A DNA stretch of 64,000 nucleotides from Leadbetterella sp964423865 (lineage in GTDB: Bacteria > Bacteroidota > Bacteroidia > Cytophagales > Spirosomataceae), in NCBI GenBank assembly GCA_964423865.1, contig CAYRGN010000013.1, positions 19,309 through 83,308 of the forward strand, given 5' to 3'. Every line of letters starts with the position of its first letter. Within the stretch, counting starts at the first letter, position 1. The position numbers and the translations under genes are program-made. Of this stretch, positions 49,283 through 58,072 are shown piece after piece. The notes beneath the pieces were generated by a model, which was not told the DNA's origin, did no database searches, and worked only from the letters and a program-made list of their open reading frames with translations.

Positions 49283-50242
49283 ATGGCCAAGGTAACCCAA
49301 CATATAGCGGAAAGCAAAGGAGAAACCCTCTTTTCCATTGAAATCATCCCCCCGGTTAAAGGAGGAAAAATTGATGAACTTTTGCAGGATATCACGCCCC
49401 TCATGGAGCTGAAACCTAAATTTGTAGACGTTACCTATCACCGGGAAGAATACTTCAACGAGACCCGGCCAGACGGAACCGTGGTGGAGATAAAAACCCG
49501 TAAAAGGCCTGGAACGGTGGGCATCTGCGCCGCCCTCATGCATAAATTTGATACCGACCCCGTTCCGCATGTGCTGTGCGGCGGTTTTACCAAAGACGAC
49601 ACCGAAGACCTGCTCATCGACCTAAATTACCTGGGCATTGAAAATGTGATGGCCCTCCGCGGAGACCACGCCAAACCTTTCACTTCCTTTAAACCCAAAA
49701 AAGGCGGACACGCCTACGCCTCCGAACTTATCGGGCAGGTCCGGGAAATGAACGAAGGAAACTTCCTGCACGAAACTACCGGATACCTGAACAGCTCCGA
49801 CTTCTGCATAGGCGCTGCCGCCTACCCCGAAAAACACTTTGAAGCGGAAACGGCCCGGCTGGATTTTGAATACCTGAAACGAAAAGTAGCTGCGGGCGCC
49901 GACTACCTGGTCACCCAAATGTTCTTCGACAACCGCAAATACATGAATTTCGTAGAGAAATGCCGCGCCCACGATATCCATATCCCCATCATCCCCGGCC
50001 TGAAAATCCTTTCTACCAAAAAGCAGCTAGAAGTACTCCCAAAACTTTTTTACCTGGATATCCCAGAAGATTTCGCCTCCGCTATCCGGAACTGCCCGGA
50101 CGATAAGGCGGCACGCCAGATCGGGATAGAATGGTGCATACAGCAATGCCGCGAACTCAAAGCCTTCGGCGTTCCTGCCCTGCATTTCTATACCATGAGT
50201 AAATCAACTACTACCCTGGCGGTGGCCAGAGAGGTGTTTTAG
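49283..50242 (+). CDS. metF: Methylenetetrahydrofolate reductase
   Basis: The 319-residue FAD enzyme reduces 5,10-methylene-THF to 5-methyl-THF for methionine synthesis. The TIM barrel shows FSIEIIPPVKGG, FVDVTYHREEY, NVMALRGD, IGAAAYPEKHFEA and DYLVTQMFFDN in the expected order. Length is normal. The gene stands alone between convergent and divergent neighbours. The first in-frame ATG is used. Confidence 0.95.
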   Translation: MAKVTQHIAESKGETLFSIEIIPPVKGGKIDELLQDITPLMELKPKFVDVTYHREEYFNETRPDGTVVEIKTRKRPGTVGICAALMHKFDTDPVPHVLCGGFTKDDTEDLLIDLNYLGIENVMALRGDHAKPFTSFKPKKGGHAYASELIGQVREMNEGNFLHETTGYLNSSDFCIGAAAYPEKHFEAETARLDFEYLKRKVAAGADYLVTQMFFDNRKYMNFVEKCRAHDIHIPIIPGLKILSTKKQLEVLPKLFYLDIPEDFASAIRNCPDDKAARQIGIEWCIQQCRELKAFGVPALHFYTMSKSTTTLAVAREVF

Positions 50243-50284
50243 CAAAGCAGAACCTTCGCATTTTTATAGCATTTCCCCAAAGGG

Positions 50285-50422
50285 AAACAATATTATTCAT
50301 TAATAATAAACAATATTATTTATTACTATTAAACAATATCATTCATCAGTAATAAACAATATCATTTATTACTACCAAACAATATTATACATTAATAATA
50401 AACAATAATATTTGATAGCAAT
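50285..50422. repeat. Six 23-bp direct repeats upstream of the DUF4143 ATPase gene
   Basis: Six contiguous units of exactly 23 bp start at 50285, 50308, 50331, 50354, 50377 and 50400, each beginning AAACAATAT or AAACAATAA. Odd units end in TAAT and even units carry TTATTAC/TTGATAG, so a 46-bp super-unit occurs three times. Junctions form AATAAT...ATTATT inverted repeats. The array ends 38 bases before the ATG. Confidence 0.92.
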
Positions 50423-50460
50423 AAATAAAATTGCATATTTGTAGTCAATATTATGTCAAT

Positions 50461-51669
50461 ATGCTGTTTGAGAACCAGATAAGTGAAGTCGCAGAACGTC
50501 AGAAAAAGACTTTTCTAGGCAGAAACACCGGTGTTCTCCGTGAAAAATGCCGGGAAATTGATCTCTATGAAAATTTTGTTATCGTGATCACCGGTGTCAG
50601 ACGAAGCGGAAAAAGCACCCTGATGCTTCAATTACTGGAAAAAGACAGGGAAGGTGTATTTTTTCTGAATTTTGAAGACCCCCGCCTGTCGGGCTTTGAA
50701 ACGGACGATTTCTCAAGACTGGACGCGGTGATAGACGCAACCCACGCCCGGATATTGTTTTTTGACGAGATACAAATGCTGCATAACTGGGAGCTGTATG
50801 TCCGTCAAAAACTTGACGAAGGTTTTAAAGTAGTGGTCACCGGTTCTAACGCTACACTTTTGAGCCGGGAACTGGCTACGAAACTCACGGGAAGGAATCT
50901 CCCGTATGAGCTTTTCCCCTTTTCTTACCCCGAGTTCCTGACCTTCCGGAATTGGGAAAACACAGACGATCACGTTCAAAACTACCTTGAAAACGGCGGC
51001 TTCCCTGAATACCTCAAAGTCGGGAACGGGGTCATACTTAACCGGCTTCTGGAAGATATCCTGACGAAAGATATAGCGGTACGGTTTGGACTAAGAGACG
51101 TAAATTCTTTGCGCCAAATGGCGGTTTACCTCTTGTCTAATATCGGCAAACCGGTATCGGCTACCGGGCTAAAAAACCTTTTTAACCTCCGCTCTCCGGC
51201 GGCCATCCTGGAATATTTCTCCTATCTCGAAAATACCTATGTAGTACAATTTCTACCCAAGTTTGGCTATTCCATGAAAGTGCAGATACGAAATCCTAAA
51301 AAAGTGTACGCGATAGACATGGGATTATTTACGCATAACTCCATTGTTTTCAGCGAGGAAGCCGGGCGGCGCCTGGAAAACACCGTATATCTCCATCTGC
51401 GAAGAAAGTATACCGAACTATACTATTTCAATGATCAGAGAGAGTGCGATTTTATAGTCTTCTCGAAAGGTAAGCCTGTGGATATCCTCCAGGTATGCTA
51501 TGAGCTATCCGACCTCAATAAGAACCGGGAATTCTCCGGCTTAAAAGAGGCCCTGGATTTCTTCCATCAAAAGAAAGGACGAATCATCACCTTTAACCAG
51601 AAAGAGACATTCAAAATCAATGGCAAAGTGATAGAAGTGGTACCTTTAAGAGAGTTTCTATTGGAGTAA
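50461..51669 (+). CDS. AAA+ ATPase with DUF4143 domain
   Basis: The 402-residue protein has an AAA_14 domain with Walker A GVRRSGKS (45-52), Walker B ILFFDEIQML (Asp102/Glu103) and sensor VVTGSNATLLSRE. The C-terminal DUF4143 domain shows RECDFIVFSKGKPVDILQVCYEL, which has the Asp...Gln-x-x-Tyr look of a PD-(D/E)XK nuclease fold. The family is widely found and its function is unclear. ATG 50461 is chosen over TTG 50431. The six 23-bp direct repeats directly upstream suggest self-regulation or DNA binding at this site. It lacks neighbours of related function. Confidence 0.9.
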   Translation: MLFENQISEVAERQKKTFLGRNTGVLREKCREIDLYENFVIVITGVRRSGKSTLMLQLLEKDREGVFFLNFEDPRLSGFETDDFSRLDAVIDATHARILFFDEIQMLHNWELYVRQKLDEGFKVVVTGSNATLLSRELATKLTGRNLPYELFPFSYPEFLTFRNWENTDDHVQNYLENGGFPEYLKVGNGVILNRLLEDILTKDIAVRFGLRDVNSLRQMAVYLLSNIGKPVSATGLKNLFNLRSPAAILEYFSYLENTYVVQFLPKFGYSMKVQIRNPKKVYAIDMGLFTHNSIVFSEEAGRRLENTVYLHLRRKYTELYYFNDQRECDFIVFSKGKPVDILQVCYELSDLNKNREFSGLKEALDFFHQKKGRIITFNQKETFKINGKVIEVVPLREFLLE

Positions 51670-51686
51670 AAACGTTTAGAAATAAA

Positions 51687-51712
51687 AAGACCGGCCAAAA
51701 CCGGTCTTCTTC
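51687..51712. terminator. Intrinsic terminator between convergent genes
   Basis: AAGACCGG (51687-51694) pairs with CCGGTCTT (51701-51708) around a 6-base loop, with A/T-rich flanks on both sides. Confidence 0.8.
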
Positions 51713-51733
51713 TGCTTTTAAATGCGGTCTCTC

Positions 51734-52153
51734 TTAGTTTACCGCTACCAGCTCCAGCTCAAAGTTAAGCTCCTGACCGGCCAACGGGTGGTTGGCATCG
51801 AGGCGCACGTACGCGTCGGTCACTTCCCGGATAATCACGGGTACCGCTCTTTGTCCGTCATGCATATTGAGGGTCTCGCCTACCACCAAAGGAATATCCG
51901 CTGGAATATCGGCGCGGTCAAAATTAAAGATCATTTCTTCACTGGCGGGGCCATAGGCGTCTTCCACCCCGATATGGATAGATTTCCTCTCGCCCACTGC
52001 CATTCCCTGTACTCCCTCATCAAAACCCTTGATCACCATACCGCTACCTACTTCAAACTCCAAAGGCTCGCGCCCTTCTGACGAGTCGAAAAGCGTACCG
52101 TCGTTCAAAGTTCCTTTGTAATGGATCGCTACTTTATCACCTGATTTTACCAT
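51734..52153 (-). CDS. FKBP-type peptidyl-prolyl isomerase, SlyD-like
   Basis: The 139-residue protein has an FKBP domain (VAIHYKGTLNDGTLFDSSEGREPLEF, GFDEGVQGMAVGE) with an inserted IF-type flap (about residues 70-115), as in SlyD. It lacks SlyD's His/Cys-rich metal tail. It catalyses cis-trans isomerization of prolyl bonds and acts as a chaperone in the cytoplasm. It follows proS by 21 bases on the same strand and is probably co-transcribed. Confidence 0.9.
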   Translation of the reverse strand: MVKSGDKVAIHYKGTLNDGTLFDSSEGREPLEFEVGSGMVIKGFDEGVQGMAVGERKSIHIGVEDAYGPASEEMIFNFDRADIPADIPLVVGETLNMHDGQRAVPVIIREVTDAYVRLDANHPLAGQELNFELELVAVN

Positions 52154-52174
52154 TTTATTCGATTTTTGTTTGAT

Positions 52175-53647
52175 TTAATATGCTTTGGCAAATAAAACTC
52201 TGCCTTTAGAGGGTTTCCCTGAATACACACAGTGGCCCTCTTCTTCCTTAAAATCCAAAGGAATACAACGTATGGTAGCTTTGGTGAGTTCCTTAATTTT
52301 ATCTTCGGTTTCCGGGGTGCCGTCCCAATGCGCCGACAAGAATCCTCCTTTTTCAATGCGGTCGGTAAATTCCTCCCAGGTATTGACTTCAAAAGTATTC
52401 TCTTCCCTGAATTGCAGGGCGCGGTTATAAATATTGGCTTGGATGTCATCCAGCAGGGCCACCAGGTAATCGTAGATACCGTCGAGTGAAACCGTCTCTT
52501 TCGTCCGGGTATCCCTCCGCGCCACTTCCACCTGGTTATTTTCCAGGTCGCGCGCGCCCACGCCAATCCGCACGGGTACACCTTTGAGTTCATATTCGGC
52601 AAACTTCCATCCGGGCCGAACCGAATCATCGTCGTCAAATTTAACGCTGATACCGTGCGCCTTTAACTCCTTCATGAGCGGTTGCAAGCGGTCGTAAATG
52701 GCATTCAGCTGTTCTTCTCCCTTGTAAATAGGCACAATCACCACATGTATAGGCGCCAGTTTCGGTGGCAACACCAGTCCCTGGTCGTCTGAATGCGCCA
52801 TAATCAAGGCCCCCATCAGGCGGGTACTGACTCCCCAGGAGGTGCCCCATACATATTCCAGGTTTCCGTTCTTATCCTGAAACTTTACATCAAATGCTTT
52901 GGCAAAATTCTGACCCAGGAAATGGCTGGTACCGCTTTGGAGTGCTTTACCGTCTTGCATCAGGGCTTCGATACAAAGGGTATCGTCTGCGCCGGCGAAA
53001 CGTTCGTTCGGGGTTTTCCTTCCCCGAACCACGGGCAGGGCCATCCATTCTTCGGCGAAGCGGGCGTACACTTCCAGCATCTGGTCGGTTTCTGCTACCG
53101 CTTCTTCCCGGGTAGCGTGGGCGGTATGCCCTTCCTGCCACAGGAATTCCGCGGTACGTAAAAAAATCCGGGTGCGCATTTCCCAGCGCACCACATTCGC
53201 CCATTGATTAATGAGTATGGGGAGGTCGCGGTGCGACTGCACCCAGTTTTTATAACTGTTCCAGATCACGGTCTCGGAAGTAGGCCGAACAATCAGTTCC
53301 TCTTCCAGCTTGGCTTCGGGGTCTACAATCACGCCCGCCCCACCGGGATCGTTCTTCAGTCGGTAATGCGTAATCACCGCACATTCTTTGGCGAAGCCTT
53401 CCACGTGCGAGGCTTCCTTTGACAAAAACGACTTGGGAATAAAAAGAGGGAAATAGGCGTTGCTATGCCCCGTCTCCTTAAACATATCGTCAAGCGCACG
53501 CTGCATTTTCTCCCAGATAGCGTAGCCGTAAGGCTTGATCACCATACAGCCTCTCACCGCGGAATTCTCCGCCAGGTTAGCCCTTTTAACCAATTCATTA
53601 TACCATTCTGAGTAATTTTCACTCCGGGTAGGCAGCGCTTTCGACAT
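52175..53647 (-). CDS. proS: Prolyl-tRNA synthetase (archaeal/eukaryotic-like type)
   Basis: The 490-residue class II synthetase charges tRNA-Pro. Motif 2 (NVVRWEMRTRIFLRTAEFLWQEGHTAH) and motif 3 region (GVSTRLMGALIMAHSDDQGLVLPPKLAPI) are clear, then an anticodon-binding domain and the extra C-terminal part ending YSGKPSKGRVLFAKAY that marks the short archaeal/eukaryotic-like ProS without the editing insertion. This form is usual in Bacteroidota. Confidence 0.95.
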   Translation of the reverse strand: MSKALPTRSENYSEWYNELVKRANLAENSAVRGCMVIKPYGYAIWEKMQRALDDMFKETGHSNAYFPLFIPKSFLSKEASHVEGFAKECAVITHYRLKNDPGGAGVIVDPEAKLEEELIVRPTSETVIWNSYKNWVQSHRDLPILINQWANVVRWEMRTRIFLRTAEFLWQEGHTAHATREEAVAETDQMLEVYARFAEEWMALPVVRGRKTPNERFAGADDTLCIEALMQDGKALQSGTSHFLGQNFAKAFDVKFQDKNGNLEYVWGTSWGVSTRLMGALIMAHSDDQGLVLPPKLAPIHVVIVPIYKGEEQLNAIYDRLQPLMKELKAHGISVKFDDDDSVRPGWKFAEYELKGVPVRIGVGARDLENNQVEVARRDTRTKETVSLDGIYDYLVALLDDIQANIYNRALQFREENTFEVNTWEEFTDRIEKGGFLSAHWDGTPETEDKIKELTKATIRCIPLDFKEEEGHCVYSGKPSKGRVLFAKAY

Positions 53648-53868
53648 CTTCTGAATATTAAAATTTGTACGGTTTCTCCTGAATCTGCGTTAATTAAATA
53701 CTGAAGGGAAACCTTGGAATTTGCAAAGATAAGTCATATAATTACATTTCTAAAACGGGGCTTTGCCGGAGAGTAAAAAAAAAGCAAAAAGTATTCAAAC
53801 CTTTTTGTACGGTTTTAGTCTAATATACAGAGTACGAGATTTTAAGATTTTTAAATATATTCAGAACT

Positions 53869-55119
53869 ATGAAAATCAACAGGTTGGCATTGTTTTTAGG
53901 TGCAGGTGTCTTCATGGCTTCGTGTACGGGAAATTCCGTTCCTACTAAAACAGACACGGACGACATGTATGTGAAGTCGGGCGACCTGGTACTTCCGGGC
54001 GCGGTAGCTTCTGCCAGAACCCAGGCTCCGGCAGCGTTGCCGTATGACGACAGTTTTGATCCGGTAACAGAGGGCTTCGAGGGAGGTACCGACGAGTATT
54101 TCGACGAAAACTTCCTTAGCAGCAAGGACTATAAACGAAAAATAGGCGATGGCGTTGGGTATTCTGACGGCTATGCCGACGGTTACAGCCAGGGCTGGTC
54201 GGATAATTCCTGGGCCTACGCCGGAGCAGGCCGTTACTGGAACTCTCCTTATGGTTTCAATTCACTTTACGGGTTCAATTCGTTTTATCCTTCATTCCGC
54301 TCAGGCATATTCCTTTCCTATTCTCCCTATTTCGGAAGTTCATTGGGTTGGGGTTCAAGATGGGGGGGCATGTATGATCCCTTCTACGATTCTTTCTACG
54401 GATCTTACGCCTACGGATGGGGCTACCCGTATTACGGATACAATCGTCCCTGGGGCTATAACTCCTATTATTCCGGATGGGGCTATGACCCTTACTACAG
54501 CTACGGATGGAGAAATCCTTACTACGGATACCAGACCGCTTACGTCAATAACCCGTATAACGGAAGGACCGTGAGACAGCGCAACGCCGGTATAGCGAAC
54601 AGTCGATATAACGACCGCCTGGTGAGCAGAACGTCGACCTCCAACGCCCGCGTATCGGCGGCCGACAGGAGTTCCCGGAGCGCGGTAAGCCGTAGCGCCG
54701 GAAACGTAAACTCCTCTGCCAGAAGCAGCGCGGCCAACCGTGGCAGCAGCGTCAGCAGGAGTAGCGCTCCCCGCAGCTATGATGCCTATATGCGAAGCAG
54801 CTCGGTGAATTCAGCCCGGTCTTCCCAAAGCGGAAGCTCAAGAGTAGGCAGCTCGGTGAACCGGGGCGGAAGCGCTTCGCCCGCCGCGCGTCAGAGCTCT
54901 TCCCCCTATAACCGGTCAAGTAGTTCAAGCCGCAGCACTTCACCGGCTTATAACAGTGGAAGTTCTTCGCCGGTCTATAACAGCAGAAGCTCTTCACCTT
55001 CTTACTCGGCCCCTTCCCGCTCGTCTTCCTCGTCTTCTTCCAGCAGTGGAAGCAGTAGTAGCAGTGGAAGCAGCAGAAGCAGTAGCAGTAGCGGAGGAGG
55101 AAGCAGAGGCCGCGGATAA
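53869..55119 (+). CDS. Low-complexity lipoprotein, Tyr/Gly/Trp-rich then Ser/Arg-rich
   Basis: The 416-residue protein has a signal with lipobox (VFMASCTG, Cys19), an acidic region (about 25-90), a segment very rich in Tyr, Gly, Trp and Ser (about 95-220, many YYGY/WGYD-type runs) and a Ser/Arg-rich tail (about 255-416) ending in long Ser runs and GGGSRGRG. No enzyme fold is seen. The composition resembles adhesive or phase-separating surface proteins; the role is unknown. The simple-repeat DNA in the 3' part (AGCAGTAG-type codons) may vary in length between strains. Confidence 0.75.
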   Translation: MKINRLALFLGAGVFMASCTGNSVPTKTDTDDMYVKSGDLVLPGAVASARTQAPAALPYDDSFDPVTEGFEGGTDEYFDENFLSSKDYKRKIGDGVGYSDGYADGYSQGWSDNSWAYAGAGRYWNSPYGFNSLYGFNSFYPSFRSGIFLSYSPYFGSSLGWGSRWGGMYDPFYDSFYGSYAYGWGYPYYGYNRPWGYNSYYSGWGYDPYYSYGWRNPYYGYQTAYVNNPYNGRTVRQRNAGIANSRYNDRLVSRTSTSNARVSAADRSSRSAVSRSAGNVNSSARSSAANRGSSVSRSSAPRSYDAYMRSSSVNSARSSQSGSSRVGSSVNRGGSASPAARQSSSPYNRSSSSSRSTSPAYNSGSSSPVYNSRSSSPSYSAPSRSSSSSSSSSGSSSSSGSSRSSSSSGGGSRGRG

Positions 55120-55145
55120 TTTCACCATACGTCACATCGTTATAT

Positions 55146-55192
55146 TCCCCGCTGATTAACCAATTTCGTTTGTTGGCGGGGATCTTTTTTTC
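55146..55192 (+). terminator. Intrinsic terminator after the lipoprotein gene
   Basis: TCCCCGC (55146-55152) pairs with GCGGGGA (55176-55182), with an inner CCAA/TTGG pairing, followed by TCTTTTTTT. Confidence 0.75.
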
Positions 55193-55269
55193 CGATCATT
55201 AATACATAGACAACCGGCTTAAAGTAGCCATTCGCGGGGCGGCCATCCACCCGGCTAAATTTTATACCG

Positions 55270-56766
55270 ATGAAAAAACTATTTTTTGCAGGGCTCACCG
55301 CCCTCTCTTTCTCCGTACAGGCACAGGGTACCGATGAACCTTTCTTCCACCTTCGCAAATTTTACAGCCAGGGCAATTACGGCACCGCCCGCAGCCAGGC
55401 CATGGGAGGTGCCTTCACCGCACTTGGAGGAGACCTCAGCAACACCTACATTAACCCTGCCGGCCTCGGGTTTTATAACCGCTCCGAATTTTCAGGAACC
55501 TTTAATTTAGCCGGAAGCAACAGCACCGCCACTTACCTGGGCGAGTCTTCCACTACCAACCGATCACCTTTGGATATCGGCCAGCTGGGAGTGGTATTTT
55601 CAAGAAATGGAATGGGTACGCGCCTGAAAAAAAGCGCGATTGGCATTTCGTACAGTACCCTTTCTAATTTTTCCAATACCTATTCATACGGAGGCACGAA
55701 CAATTCCCATTCCATCTCCGATTCTTTCGCTGAAATGGCCAACGGTTCGGGGCTGACCCCTCAGGAGATCGCAGACGACTACGACGAGTACGGAAATGCG
55801 CCGAACGAGTATTCCATGGCGCTTATGGGCGGGCTTTTGTATTACGAAGACGGGCAGTATTTTGTCAACGAAGACGCCCTGCCTATCCGTCAGACAGGAA
55901 AAGTGACAGAATCAGGAAATCTAGGTCAACTCAATATCAGCTACGGAGCGAACTTCGATGACAAAACCTACTTTGGTGTGGGCCTGGGCATTCAAACCCT
56001 GCGTTTCGACCGCTCCACCAAGTACGATGAAAGTTTCCCTTCCAACTCCAGCTACCTTAATTCCCAGTATTACGATAACGAGTTAAGTATTACCGGAACC
56101 GGCCTGAACCTTACATTCGGCGTGATCCAGCGTTTAAATGACTATTTGAACTTCGGTGCTTCGGTGACCACACCTACCCTGATGTGGGTGACCGACAGTT
56201 TTATCCAATATGCCGGGGTTAGCGCCGTAACATCAGGTGCCGTGATGTACGATACCGAAGCGCAGACCGCCCTCGACGAATTCAATTACCGCATTGTTTC
56301 TCCCCTCAGGGCCAACGCGGGCCTCAGCGCTTTCCTCCCTCAGAAAATAGGCGTGGTAAGCCTGGAAGCCGAATATGTGGGCTATAGCAGAATGGGCATC
56401 AAAGCAAAAGACGCAGCCCTCTGGTCGGACGATCAGAACGGCATGATCCAGGACGAATATAAGGACGTGGTGAATCTGAAAGCCGGAGTAGAATTACGAA
56501 AAGGTATAGGCAGGCTGAGAGGTGGAATTCAATTCATGAGTGACCCCCTGCGTGACACCGAAACCTACCATGTAAAGAAAAATACGGTAGCCGGAAGCGC
56601 CGGGATAGGTATCCGGAATTCCAACTTTTTTGTGGATTTGTCGTATTCCCGCTTTATCAGTACAGGGGCCTATAATCCGTATATCCTGGACGACAACAGC
56701 CATAACTCCGTCACCTTCCGCCAGGCGAGAGGTATGGTCGGAATTACAGTAGGATCGTTCTTCTGA
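55270..56766 (+). CDS. OmpP1/FadL-like outer-membrane protein
   Basis: The 498-residue protein has a signal peptide (to QAQG, about residue 19) and the typical start ARSQAMGGAFTALGGDLSNTYINPAGLGFYNRSEF of Bacteroidota FadL/OmpP1-like barrels. Alternating strands follow to the C terminus, ending GMVGITVGSFF. The group is thought to pass hydrophobic compounds across the outer membrane; substrate unknown. It converges with the T9SS plug gene. Confidence 0.85.
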   Translation: MKKLFFAGLTALSFSVQAQGTDEPFFHLRKFYSQGNYGTARSQAMGGAFTALGGDLSNTYINPAGLGFYNRSEFSGTFNLAGSNSTATYLGESSTTNRSPLDIGQLGVVFSRNGMGTRLKKSAIGISYSTLSNFSNTYSYGGTNNSHSISDSFAEMANGSGLTPQEIADDYDEYGNAPNEYSMALMGGLLYYEDGQYFVNEDALPIRQTGKVTESGNLGQLNISYGANFDDKTYFGVGLGIQTLRFDRSTKYDESFPSNSSYLNSQYYDNELSITGTGLNLTFGVIQRLNDYLNFGASVTTPTLMWVTDSFIQYAGVSAVTSGAVMYDTEAQTALDEFNYRIVSPLRANAGLSAFLPQKIGVVSLEAEYVGYSRMGIKAKDAALWSDDQNGMIQDEYKDVVNLKAGVELRKGIGRLRGGIQFMSDPLRDTETYHVKKNTVAGSAGIGIRNSNFFVDLSYSRFISTGAYNPYILDDNSHNSVTFRQARGMVGITVGSFF

Positions 56767-56773
56767 TTGTCTC

Positions 56774-56792
56774 GCAATCTGTGAGAGATTGC
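56774..56792. terminator. Weak hairpin between convergent genes
   Basis: GCAATCT and AGATTGC form a 7-bp stem with a 5-base loop in the 29-base gap. There is no strong T-run, so it is a modest terminator candidate. Confidence 0.4.
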
Positions 56793-56795
56793 TCC

Positions 56796-58055
56796 TTACA
56801 TTCCCCGTTTCCGCGTCATCTGATAACCAATGAGGCTGATGTGGCGACGCCCGGGAACGGCATAGTATACAAAGACTTCGTAGGTGTTGCCGGCCTGCTG
56901 AAAGTTTCCTTCGAAATAAGCGGGATCTACTTCGCCGGTGGAGGTATTGCGTAACGCGAACGCGAAATCATATACCCCGTTTTTCAGCCAAAGGCGATGA
57001 CGGAGCAGGCCGGATTCCGGATCAAGTTCCATGGGAAGGTAGTTCCAGTCGGTGAGCTGACCAAAGAGAACGGGTTCTGTGCCGTCGGGATAGCTGCCCC
57101 TTCCTTCAAGGTAAAAATTCACTTCCATATAATCCGAACCCAGGTCGGCATCTCCTCCGTCACGGTTAGAAATGACCCATCCGCCGTCGTTATCGTAGGC
57201 CTCCACAAAGTTGGTTCCGGCCCGCTTTCGCTGGGGAGCGGTAAAGACCTCATCGGGTCTGCCGCGGATCACGTCTTTTACGTTCTGTCCGCGGCTGAAA
57301 TTACTGCTGATGTCGAGGTATCGGTATTCATTCCCGGCAGGAAAAAGATAGGCGTTATTGAAGGGGGCCAGCGTAAAAGCGCGGCTCCCGGAATTGACCA
57401 GGTCATCGGTATGGATCACTTTCCATTCGTGCCGGTTAAAGCGCACAAAGGCCTTCAGTTCACGGCGGGGAATGCCCACCCGGTAGTTGGCCAGGTCGAT
57501 TTTCAGGTCGAGTTGCTGATGGGTTTTCCAGAACTCCGGATCCCGGGCCGGACCGGCCGAGGCCGCTATATTGACCAGGTTTTCGTACACCCAGAACCGT
57601 CGCTGAAGCACCGGTTCGTCATTTTCAAACACCTGGAGAACAAAGTTACCCGATATACGGGGTTTGGGTACCACGAAACGGTAATGATAATACGGTATCT
57701 TGGTGTTTTGGGAAACATTAAAGTCCTCGATAAAAAATTCGTTGATCTGGTCGAGGTACTCCATATCCAGCAGGCCGGAGCGGCGCCAGTCGGTTTCGCA
57801 ATGTACAATCTTTACTTTAAATTGGGAATACCTGGCCCTCAAGTCATCCAGCTCCAGAATGATCTGCTGGTCTGCGTTCTGCAGGTCGGCTACCGGTGGG
57901 TTAAGGTACCTCAGATCCGCCCTTCCTCCCCGGGTAAACGCATAGAATGTTATACTTTTGAGGTCATCCGTGTAAGTAAATTCTTCCATGCTCTCCTGGG
58001 CCACTACATTCCCGTAGCACAGAAAGAAAAGCATGAGGTACAAGCATTTAGGCAT
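56796..58055 (-). CDS. Type IX secretion system plug protein (DUF5103)
   Basis: The 419-residue secreted protein has a signal peptide (to NVVAQ, about residue 19) and the DUF5103 pattern: ADLQNADQQIILELDDLRARYSQFKVKIVHC, then the middle IPYYHYRFVVPKPRISGNFVLQVFE and the C-terminal FEGNFQQAGNTYEVFVYY. In the Flavobacterium SprA structure, a protein of this family plugs the translocon pore from the periplasmic side. Its presence implies that the organism has a type IX secretion system. Confidence 0.88.
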   Translation of the reverse strand: MPKCLYLMLFFLCYGNVVAQESMEEFTYTDDLKSITFYAFTRGGRADLRYLNPPVADLQNADQQIILELDDLRARYSQFKVKIVHCETDWRRSGLLDMEYLDQINEFFIEDFNVSQNTKIPYYHYRFVVPKPRISGNFVLQVFENDEPVLQRRFWVYENLVNIAASAGPARDPEFWKTHQQLDLKIDLANYRVGIPRRELKAFVRFNRHEWKVIHTDDLVNSGSRAFTLAPFNNAYLFPAGNEYRYLDISSNFSRGQNVKDVIRGRPDEVFTAPQRKRAGTNFVEAYDNDGGWVISNRDGGDADLGSDYMEVNFYLEGRGSYPDGTEPVLFGQLTDWNYLPMELDPESGLLRHRLWLKNGVYDFAFALRNTSTGEVDPAYFEGNFQQAGNTYEVFVYYAVPGRRHISLIGYQMTRKRGM

Positions 58056-58072
58056 GGTATATTATGTTCAGC

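Noticed and set aside
49163..49570. Upstream extension of the secreted protein frame
   Set aside because: The extension overlaps the start of metF on the other strand, and the signal peptide at 49162 marks the true N terminus.
50285..50422. CRISPR array
   Set aside because: The 23-bp units are contiguous with no spacers, and there are no cas genes nearby.
53763..53948. 61-codon plus-strand frame before the low-complexity lipoprotein
   Set aside because: It overlaps the signal peptide region of the lipoprotein gene in another frame and resembles nothing.
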